DNA of 15,348 nt from assembly GCA_016839545.1 (NCBI GenBank), contig JAEOUB010000066.1, positions 1-15,348 on the forward strand, read 5' to 3'. Each line of letters opens with the position of its first letter. Position 1 is the first letter of the stretch. The stretch comes from Candidatus Kariarchaeota archaeon (GTDB lineage Archaea; Asgardarchaeota; Heimdallarchaeia; Heimdallarchaeales; Kariarchaeaceae). Positions 1 to 5,554 of this stretch are shown piece after piece. The notes below the pieces were generated by a model, which saw nothing but the letters and a program-made list of their open reading frames with translations, had not been told where the DNA came from and searched no databases. The translations under genes and the position numbers were made by a program.

Positions 1-246
1 AAGCCAGGGATCTGTGTGGATACTCATGTCCATCGTATTTTCAATCGCTGGGGTTATATCGAGACCAAGACTCCTGAGAAAACAGAATTCGCTCTCCGTG
101 ACAAATTACCCCTCAAGTACTGGATACCAATTAACGGCCTCCTTGTAAGTTATGGTCAGAATATCTGTACTCCTATCAGTCCACATTGTAGCAAGTGTCC
201 TCTTAACAAGTTCTGTCCAAGAATTGGAGTCGAAAAGACTCGGTAG
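1..246 (+). CDS. nth: Endonuclease III family DNA glycosylase/AP lyase, C-terminal part (5' end outside window)
   Basis: Base-excision repair enzyme that removes oxidised pyrimidines and nicks the abasic site. The frame is open from base 1, so the N-terminus and most of the helix-hairpin-helix lie outside the window. The visible 81 residues begin KPGICVDTHVHRIFNR. The Asp in VDTH (bases 19-21) matches the catalytic Asp of the family (Asp138 region of E. coli Nth). The end carries the 4Fe-4S loop with the family spacing C-x6-C-x2-C-x5-C, in CTPISPHCSKCPLNKFC. The preceding stretch, WIPINGLLVSYGQNIC, is typical of archaeal homologues. The TAG stop at 244-246 abuts the stop of the convergent GMC oxidoreductase gene. 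A MutY-type glycosylase shares this Fe-S loop, but the VDTH context and short C-terminus favour endonuclease III. Confidence 0.9.
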   Translation, partial: KPGICVDTHVHRIFNRWGYIETKTPEKTEFALRDKLPLKYWIPINGLLVSYGQNICTPISPHCSKCPLNKFCPRIGVEKTR

Positions 247-1791
247 TTACATTCCAGCATTTCCCAATTCCAGAGCTCGTGAAACAGCTCCTAGGATTGA
301 GATCATAGGGTTGACACCGGGTGCAGTGGGAAGAGTTGAGCCGTCCATAATATAGATCCCGGGATAGTGGAACATCTGCATGGTCTCATCCACCACCCCT
401 TTCGAACTACTAGTTGCCATACGAGCTGTACCTGTGGGATGAGCCGAGAACACATTAAGTTGATTTGGACCCATTGGAAGTTGCATGAATTTGTCAATAT
501 CATCACCAGTTCGGATTTCATTCATCATCGCATGCATCGGTAATACCATTGTAGCACCAGCTGCAAAATGCATCTCGATTGCCTGACGAATGCCGATCAG
601 TAGATGCTTCTTATCAAGTGGATCAATGCGGTATCGTACAGACGGGTATTTTCTGAGTCCAAAATGTCCGCTCTGTCGGTTGAATCCCCGAATCCACTTG
701 ACTCTACCTGAAGAATTCTTTGATGCTCCATCACGGTTCAGTGTCAGTATCACTCCCATGTTATTGGATTGTTTCATGTATTCCCTTCTCTGAGGTCCAG
801 TTCCAGGCATATTGACACCTGCTAGGAATACTTCCAGATCAGGAACCTCCTGCCAGACACCATAATTTTCGGTGATATTTTTGAGCTCATGACTAGATGC
901 ACTCATTGGGATACCATAGGTAGGATGTATTTCTCTATCATAGACACCCACTGTTCCTGCGACTGGGTGGATGTGAAGGTATTTTCCCACAAGCCCACCT
1001 TTTGTCAAACCTGATGACTGCAACAGGAGTGGGGTCATGATTGCACTTGCAGCAACAATGGTTCGTTGTGTCTTGAATTGGAATGTACGACCTGAACCAT
1101 CCTGAACTACTGCACTGATAATCTGCTCATCTTCACTCCTGCGAACAATTTTCTCAGCTTTCATGGATGTGTAGATCGTCGCACCATCATTCTGTGCATC
1201 GGTTAGATATGTCAATCGCATGTCCTGTTTGGCATCATAAGAGCATCCGAGCCCACATTTACCGCATCCAATACAGCCTATGCTGTTGTTATTGCAGACA
1301 TTTCCGTCGATTCCCATGATTGCTGCCGCATCTAGAATTATCCTGTTCTGAGGATTATGATGCTCATCAGGGACGGGATGGACTGACATTCGCTTCTCAA
1401 TCCTCTCAAAATGTGATTGCATATTTTCAGGTAAGTAATGATTAAGTCCATAATCACGTTCCCACTCCTCTAGAACATCATCAGGAGTGCGAAAGCAGTT
1501 CATCCAGTTGATTGTTGTTGATCCTCCAAAGACTCTGCCCTGAAGTATCCGGATACTCATATCATCGGTTGCCAGTGCTCCACCTCGACGGTACATCTTC
1601 CTGACTAGTTCATTCTCTTTCTGGTTGAAATCAGATTTGTCAACATAAGGGCCTTCTTCCAGGACGATGACCTTAATACCCTGTGCAGCCAAGGTGTATG
1701 CTGCCATGGAACCTCCAGCTCCCGATCCTATAATCAGGACTTCTGTTGCCAGTTCTCTCTCTTCTGAAAGATCCTTGGGTTGAATTATCAT
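247..1791 (-). CDS. GMC-family FAD-dependent oxidoreductase, long-chain alcohol oxidase-like
   Basis: Predicted flavoenzyme that oxidises an alcohol, with FAD bound by an N-terminal Rossmann fold (VLIIGSGAGGSMAA, about residues 19-32 of 514). FGGST at about 88-92 is the second GMC FAD-contact motif. The C-terminal active site shows SAHPTGTARM (catalytic His about 451) and PGVNPMISILGA (Asn about 494), the usual GMC His/Asn pair. A cysteine cluster CNNNSIGCIGCGKCGLGC lies at about 166-183. A CxxCGxGC element is also known in eukaryotic and bacterial long-chain fatty alcohol oxidases, so that subfamily is the best guess. I chose ATG at 1791 because it forms an ATGA overlap with the stop of the upstream gene, implying translational coupling. 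A GTG at 1812 would add seven residues. The substrate is unknown; cholesterol- or glucose-oxidase-type activity is less likely given the cysteine motif. Confidence 0.85.
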   Translation of the reverse strand: MIIQPKDLSEERELATEVLIIGSGAGGSMAAYTLAAQGIKVIVLEEGPYVDKSDFNQKENELVRKMYRRGGALATDDMSIRILQGRVFGGSTTINWMNCFRTPDDVLEEWERDYGLNHYLPENMQSHFERIEKRMSVHPVPDEHHNPQNRIILDAAAIMGIDGNVCNNNSIGCIGCGKCGLGCSYDAKQDMRLTYLTDAQNDGATIYTSMKAEKIVRRSEDEQIISAVVQDGSGRTFQFKTQRTIVAASAIMTPLLLQSSGLTKGGLVGKYLHIHPVAGTVGVYDREIHPTYGIPMSASSHELKNITENYGVWQEVPDLEVFLAGVNMPGTGPQRREYMKQSNNMGVILTLNRDGASKNSSGRVKWIRGFNRQSGHFGLRKYPSVRYRIDPLDKKHLLIGIRQAIEMHFAAGATMVLPMHAMMNEIRTGDDIDKFMQLPMGPNQLNVFSAHPTGTARMATSSSKGVVDETMQMFHYPGIYIMDGSTLPTAPGVNPMISILGAVSRALELGNAGM

Positions 1792-2246
1792 AGCTCCATT
1801 CCCTCTCTCCACTTTTCCTTCCCAAAAAGCAGGGTAGGTGTCTCATCCTCTCTTCCTATGGTTATTCCCGGATGGTTAAGCTCTTTCCAGGACATATCAA
1901 GTGAATAGAGAGACCACCCACAAAGTGCTCTGAGTGCAGCTGAGCCAGTTCTCAGCAAACTGATTTTGGAGTAGACAAATTTGTTGTAGAGCTTCCTTCT
2001 GGACTCAACCGGTTGCTTGACAAATGATCTGAAACTACCAGTGAAGAGGAAATTCGTAACTGGGGAGTTGATAATTTTCAACAGCCGTTTCAGATCTGAT
2101 TGAAGGAATTCGTCTAGTCCACCTAGAAATTGATCACTCTCTTTGACAAATTCATCTCCCAGTTCTTCGGGGGTGTAGCCAAGTATCATCTCACCGAGTG
2201 CTAAGATAATCCCAGTGTCTTTGTCGGAGAGAACGGAGAATCCCAT
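1788..2246 (-). CDS. Small helical partner of the GMC oxidoreductase (alcohol oxidase N-terminal-domain-like)
   Basis: A 152-residue, mostly helical soluble protein with no signal peptide or membrane segment. Residues 1-110 look like an amphipathic helical bundle (LSDKDTGIILALGEMILG at about 5-22). The C-terminal part, ALRALCGWSLYSLDMSWKE (about 102-120), followed by a proline-rich stretch, recalls the region just before the FAD domain in long-chain alcohol oxidases. It also resembles, in position, the small subunits (gluconate dehydrogenase subunit 3 type) that accompany GMC dehydrogenases. The stop overlaps the GMC gene start in ATGA, so the two are almost certainly co-translated and probably form a heterodimer. 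The start ATG at 2246 lies about 24 nt after a TTAAAT-type box, consistent with a leaderless mRNA. The family assignment is by context and weak similarity only. Confidence 0.6.
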   Translation of the reverse strand: MGFSVLSDKDTGIILALGEMILGYTPEELGDEFVKESDQFLGGLDEFLQSDLKRLLKIINSPVTNFLFTGSFRSFVKQPVESRRKLYNKFVYSKISLLRTGSAALRALCGWSLYSLDMSWKELNHPGITIGREDETPTLLFGKEKWREGMEL

Positions 2247-2267
2247 AATGTGATGGCTGTCGATGAA

Positions 2268-2273
2268 TTTAAG
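2268..2273 (-). promoter_or_regulatory. Candidate TATA box for the GMC operon
   Basis: Reads CTTAAA on the minus strand, inside CTTAAATTC, and is centred about 24 nt before the ATG at 2246. Spacing fits an archaeal promoter whose transcript starts at or next to the start codon. The match is by eye. Confidence 0.4.
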
Positions 2274-2312
2274 AAGTTAATGAGAAGAGAGGATAGCTCT
2301 GGACATCATTTT

Positions 2313-2317
2313 AGGAG
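2313..2317 (+). promoter_or_regulatory. Ribosome binding site (AGGAG) that decides a TTG start
   Basis: AGGAG lies five bases before the TTG at 2323 and is the clearest Shine-Dalgarno in the window. The next in-frame ATG, at 2359, has no such site, so the TTG is preferred as the start of the YHS-type gene. Confidence 0.55.
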
Positions 2318-2322
2318 TCAAA

Positions 2323-2694
2323 TTGCAACAAGACAGGTATTATCAGAGTGTTTTTATCATGTATCATGGATTTGAAACTGTGGATATTGTTCATCGCAAG
2401 ACTGTCACTGCAGCGTGTGGGTGTACCTCATGTGTGAACTTGAAAGAACCTCGTTTTCATGCGGTATACAATGATCGTCTTGTCTACTTCTGCTCAAGAT
2501 CGTGTGTGAAGGAATATAATGAGGATCCAGAGGCATTTATCAATTCTGATCATTTCAAAATAGAATTCGACATATTAGACACCGTAACATCACGATCTCG
2601 TGAGAATGTATCAAAATCTGAGATAGAAGAAATTGAACAGCACAGAAAAGAGCTGGCTGATGATGATCTTTTGGTGTTTACAGATATCAAGTAA
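2323..2694 (+). CDS. YHS/TRASH-like cysteine-rich small protein
   Basis: A 123-residue protein with a compact metal-site candidate: CGCTSC at residues 32-37, then a YHS-like core in which the tyrosine/hydrophobic pattern VYNDRLVYFCSRSC (about 48-61) is followed by EYNEDPEAFI. YHS and TRASH domains typically read 'yFCS..C...F..nPe.y' and bind metals such as copper or zinc. They occur in heavy-metal sensors, P-type ATPases and chaperones. The C-terminal 45 residues are charged and probably helical or disordered. There is no DNA-binding domain or signal peptide, so a soluble metal-binding or adaptor role is more likely than a TRASH regulator. The TTG start is supported by an AGGAG site; ATG at 2359 is the alternative. 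The 3' end overlaps the convergent membrane-protein gene by 8 nt. Confidence 0.65.
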   Translation: MQQDRYYQSVFIMYHGFETVDIVHRKTVTAACGCTSCVNLKEPRFHAVYNDRLVYFCSRSCVKEYNEDPEAFINSDHFKIEFDILDTVTSRSRENVSKSEIEEIEQHRKELADDDLLVFTDIK

Positions 2695-3151
2695 TTATAT
2701 GATATTTCTCAGGTAAATCACTGAAACTGTCCATTGAGAATACATTCTTACCGATGAGTGAGCCAATCCATCCACCAATTCCTATGGCTATCACTCCTCC
2801 TACTAATATCACACCGAGGATTACCATTATCACTACCAATAGGATTCCAATAACCAGATCTCCAACTGGGTCTCCCGTGCCAAGAACCAGGGTTTGGTTC
2901 ACCCCAAAGTAGGATAAGGCGATAAGAGAACCTAGAACGACAACAATTGTTGCAACAGATTTCTTAACATTTGATCCTAGGTGGTAAGGTGCGATAAATC
3001 CACCTGCAAATCCTGCTACGAGCATGACAATCAGCACATTCTGTATCAAGTACGCACTACCCTCAGCTGCCTCACTGGAGAAATACAGTGCGAAGTATCC
3101 TCCTCCTATCAATATAGCAAGTGTTGTCAAATATCCATACCATCCTTTCAT
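2687..3151 (-). CDS. Small multi-pass membrane protein of unknown function
   Basis: A 154-residue, highly hydrophobic protein. I count four or five likely membrane segments at about residues 6-25, 35-55, 65-85 and 97-134; the last is long enough for two short helices separated by the Gly-rich GVILVGGVIAIGIGGW. Basic residues cluster between segments 2 and 3 (NVKKS, about 61-65). The soluble C-terminus, about 137-154, ends in an acidic/aromatic tail (DSFSDLPEKYH). There are no catalytic motifs, cysteines or cofactor sites. Glycine-rich helices suggest tight packing, possibly oligomeric. The ATG at 3151 sits about 27 nt after a TTTAAA box, which supports this start. I do not recognise the family. 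Confidence 0.75.
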   Translation of the reverse strand: MKGWYGYLTTLAILIGGGYFALYFSSEAAEGSAYLIQNVLIVMLVAGFAGGFIAPYHLGSNVKKSVATIVVVLGSLIALSYFGVNQTLVLGTGDPVGDLVIGILLVVIMVILGVILVGGVIAIGIGGWIGSLIGKNVFSMDSFSDLPEKYHIIT

Positions 3152-3174
3152 GTGAGTACGTAGCAGTATGGGGA

Positions 3175-3180
3175 TTTAAA
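3175..3180 (-). promoter_or_regulatory. TATA box (TTTAAA) of the membrane-protein gene
   Basis: TTTAAA is palindromic and is read here on the minus strand. Its centre is 26.5 nt before the ATG at 3151. This equals the glyA box-to-ATG distance and suggests leaderless transcription. Confidence 0.55.
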
Positions 3181-3210
3181 CCATGAACCTGTTATGGTTT
3201 AATTCGGTCC

Positions 3211-3217
3211 AAAAAAA
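3211..3217 (-). terminator. T7 run terminating the tRNA-Leu transcript
   Basis: Seven A on the plus strand give TTTTTTT on the minus strand directly after the encoded CCA of the tRNA. Oligo-T without a stem-loop is the usual archaeal intrinsic terminator. Confidence 0.6.
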
Positions 3218-3305
3218 TGGTGGAGGAGGTGGGATTTGAACCCACGAACTTCTAAAAGACTAGGACCTGAACCTAGCACCGTTGGCCAGGCTGGGCGACC
3301 CCTCC
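3218..3305 (-). tRNA. tRNA-Leu (anticodon CAG), CCA end encoded
   Basis: Read on the minus strand this folds as a class II tRNA. The acceptor stem GGAGGGG pairs with CTCCTCC (one G-U), followed by discriminator A and an encoded CCA. The D arm contains AGCCTGG with a short GCC/GGT stem. The anticodon stem CTAGG/CCTAG encloses the loop TTCAGGT, giving anticodon CAG, which reads CUG leucine codons. The long variable arm, CTT-TTAG-AAG, is diagnostic of Leu or Ser, and the T arm is GTGGG-TTCAAAT-CCCAC. A73 is the leucine discriminator. No intron is present. An encoded CCA is common but not universal in archaea. The gene stands alone, divergent from glyA. Confidence 0.96.
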
Positions 3306-3311
3306 GTAATA

Positions 3312-3337
3312 ACTGAGTCTCAGTACCATGGTACTGA
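3312..3337. repeat. Two overlapping perfect palindromes just upstream of tRNA-Leu
   Basis: ACTGAGTCTCAGT (13 nt, 3312-3324) overlaps TCAGTACCATGGTACTGA (18 nt, 3320-3337). Both carry the ACTGA/TCAGT half-site. They begin 7 nt before the tRNA 5' end, in the divergent gap shared with glyA. They could be an operator, a leader hairpin removed with the 5' leader, or chance; the sequence alone cannot decide. Confidence 0.5.
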
Positions 3338-3452
3338 CACCAAACAACACTCAGCTACGAGATTTTTAACTTGATCGTTAGATAATTCAATAGCTGAGAG
3401 ATTTCATACCGTGTCGATTGATGATGCAGACTCACCAATCATTGTCTCATCA

Positions 3453-3458
3453 TTTAAA
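3453..3458 (+). promoter_or_regulatory. TATA box (TTTAAA) of glyA
   Basis: TTTAAA in the context CATTTAAATTG is centred 26.5 nt before the glyA ATG at 3482. No Shine-Dalgarno precedes that ATG, which fits a leaderless transcript. Confidence 0.6.
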
Positions 3459-3481
3459 TTGATCTCACTTCTGCGAGATTC

Positions 3482-4744
3482 ATGGACGATGCTTTCATGA
3501 GATCTGTGAGTGATGCAGATCCCGATATCCACCAAGTTCTAATCAAAGAGCTGAAACGAGGTAAGGAAGGTCTGGAGATGATTGCCAGTGAGAACTATAC
3601 TAGCAAGGCAGTAATGGAGGTCACTGGGTCAGTTCTTACCAATAAATATAGCGAGGGATATCCGGGTAAGAGGTACTACTCAGGTAACGAATTTGTTGAT
3701 ATTGCAGAGAATCTTGCAATAGAGAGAGCAAAACAACTCTTCAACGCGGAATATGTTAACGTCCAACCACATAGTGGATCTACTGCTAATATGGAGGCTT
3801 ATTTTGCACTTCTAGAACTGGGTGATCCAATACTTGCCATGAGCCTTGATCATGGAGGTCTTTTGACTCATGGTCATTTCGTTAACTTCTCAGGGAAATT
3901 CTACAAATTTTCTCACTATGCTGTAGATGAGCAAACTCATTATCTAGACATGGATACTGTACGCAAGCATGCACTTGAAGTAAAACCCAAATTAATTGTG
4001 GCAGGCTTTTCTGCTTATCCTCGTGAGTTGGATTTCAAGGCATTTCGAGAGATTGCAGATGAGGTTGGAGCTTTACTAATGGCTGATATCGCTCACATTG
4101 CAGGTCTTGTTGCTGGAGGAGAACATCCTAATCCGTTCCCCCATGCCCATGTAGTCACTACGACGACTCATAAGACTCTGAGAGGTCCACGGGGTGCCAT
4201 TATTATGGCCCATGAAGAATTTGGCAAAAAGCTGAATTCTGCGGTATTCCCAGGAATGCAGGGTGGTCCATTGGATCATGTGGTGGCTGCTAAAGCAGTT
4301 GCTTTCAAGGAGGCACTTGAACCTGAATTCAAGAACTATGCCCGACAGACAAGATTGAACGCCTCAGCCCTTGCAGAGAGCTTGATGGAACACGGTGCAA
4401 AGATCTCGACCGATGGTACTGATAACCATTTGGTGTTGATGGACATCTCCCCGTATGGAATGGGAGGAAAGGTGGCAGAATCCGTTCTTGATAAAGTGGG
4501 TATCTTCACCAACAAGAACATGATTCCCTTCGATACCAGGTCACCGTTTGATCCTTCAGGAATACGCATAGGTACTCCAGCGCTAACCACCCGAGGACTT
4601 GGAACACTCGAAATGAGGGAAATTGGAGAATTGATTGTCAAGACACTTCAGAACCATGAAAATGAGCAACAACTTGCATCTGTGAGAGACCAGGTTCTAG
4701 CGATGTGTTCAAACTATCCCTTCTATCCCGGTCTGAATTACTAA
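3482..4744 (+). CDS. glyA: Serine hydroxymethyltransferase (glycine hydroxymethyltransferase)
   Basis: PLP enzyme that interconverts serine and glycine while moving a one-carbon unit to a folate or pterin carrier in the cytoplasm. At 420 residues it has the length of bacterial GlyA. Visible motifs are IASENYTS (about 34-41), NKYSEGYPGKRYY (54-66), HSGSTANMEAYFALL (97-111), DHGGLLTHG (123-131) and ADIAHIAGLVAGG (201-213) with the PLP-contacting Asp202 and His205. The lysine motif TTTTHKTLRGPRG places the PLP Schiff-base Lys at about 231. These signatures are closer to the bacterial type than to the more divergent SHMTs typical of many archaea, so an old bacterial origin is likely. The start is supported by a TTTAAA box at leaderless spacing. 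The TAA stop directly abuts the stop of the convergent HEAT gene. Confidence 0.97.
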   Translation: MDDAFMRSVSDADPDIHQVLIKELKRGKEGLEMIASENYTSKAVMEVTGSVLTNKYSEGYPGKRYYSGNEFVDIAENLAIERAKQLFNAEYVNVQPHSGSTANMEAYFALLELGDPILAMSLDHGGLLTHGHFVNFSGKFYKFSHYAVDEQTHYLDMDTVRKHALEVKPKLIVAGFSAYPRELDFKAFREIADEVGALLMADIAHIAGLVAGGEHPNPFPHAHVVTTTTHKTLRGPRGAIIMAHEEFGKKLNSAVFPGMQGGPLDHVVAAKAVAFKEALEPEFKNYARQTRLNASALAESLMEHGAKISTDGTDNHLVLMDISPYGMGGKVAESVLDKVGIFTNKNMIPFDTRSPFDPSGIRIGTPALTTRGLGTLEMREIGELIVKTLQNHENEQQLASVRDQVLAMCSNYPFYPGLNY

Positions 4745-5554
4745 TCAAAGTTGTACGTAGGTTTCTTGTTCTTCCTCGCCTTTGCTGAATGTAAAGTACG
4801 AGGGTACCATAATTGCATGTAGTGATCGGTATGCATCAGGATCGTACTCCCATTTACCAAGCAGTTCTGTGACGTATCGGATCATGAAATCAGGATAGGC
4901 CTTTGGATGGGGTAAATTCTTCTTCTTACTATAAGATAGTGCTTTTCTAAGAAATTCACCATCAGTTCCCAGCTCATATACTGCTCGTACTAAGTAGTGA
5001 AGTCGAGGTGTAATGTAATCCTGTACTTTTTCCAATTCTTGATTGGCGATTCCTTCATACCATGTTTGCAAGGCCATTCGCTTCAGCACCATATCGTTTG
5101 TATTACTCGCATCCAGTATGGTATCAAGGATCTCAAGGTTCTGAGTATCAGTGATTGACGATATTGCCACGTATTGAAGATCTGCCTCTGATTGCACAAT
5201 GAGAGGTGCAAGGAGCGTTTCTCTTAGATCCAGAGGAAAATGTCTTGTAATCTCTATTAGAGAAATCCGCTCGATTAGTGATCTAGCATTTTCAAGTTGC
5301 ATAACAACCTTGTCTCGCATTTCTGAGATTACCTCAGTATCCTGTTGTTGTAGAATCAGGTCTCTAATTGCAAGTGCAGCGGTGTTTCTCTTAATTTGCT
5401 CAGAGTCTGCCAAGTACGGAAGAAGGAGTTCAAGATCTGTTGCACTGCCAATCTCACCCAACTTTCTCATTGCAGTGTATTGGAGGGCAGGATTATCATT
5501 TCCAATTTTGCTCTTACCCTGCCATTTCCAGAGAAGTTTCTCAATCAGATTCAT
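4745..5554 (-). CDS. HEAT-repeat protein, last gene of the AAA/VWA cluster
   Basis: A 269-residue soluble protein built of paired helices. NPALQYTAMRKLGEIG followed by DLELLLPYLAD (about 21-49), then IKRNTAALAIRDLIL (about 54-68), are typical HEAT/armadillo units. Less regular helical pairs continue to about 215. The last 50 residues differ: aromatic and acidic (YPDFMIRYVTELLG, then an EEEQE tail). HEAT arrays serve as protein-binding scaffolds; no catalytic residues are seen. The ATG at 5554 lies inside the stop of the upstream 505-aa gene (ATGA), so the two are translationally coupled. Its place at the end of the operon suggests an adaptor or substrate-recruiting role for the AAA+/VWA machine, which is an inference. 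Confidence 0.75.
   Translation of the reverse strand: MNLIEKLLWKWQGKSKIGNDNPALQYTAMRKLGEIGSATDLELLLPYLADSEQIKRNTAALAIRDLILQQQDTEVISEMRDKVVMQLENARSLIERISLIEITRHFPLDLRETLLAPLIVQSEADLQYVAISSITDTQNLEILDTILDASNTNDMVLKRMALQTWYEGIANQELEKVQDYITPRLHYLVRAVYELGTDGEFLRKALSYSKKKNLPHPKAYPDFMIRYVTELLGKWEYDPDAYRSLHAIMVPSYFTFSKGEEEQETYVQL

Noticed and set aside
3338..3481. Riboswitch or structured leader before glyA
   Set aside because: Only a weak 6-bp inverted repeat (ATGATG/CATCAT) is visible, and the TTTAAA box at 3453 implies transcription starts at the ATG, leaving no leader.
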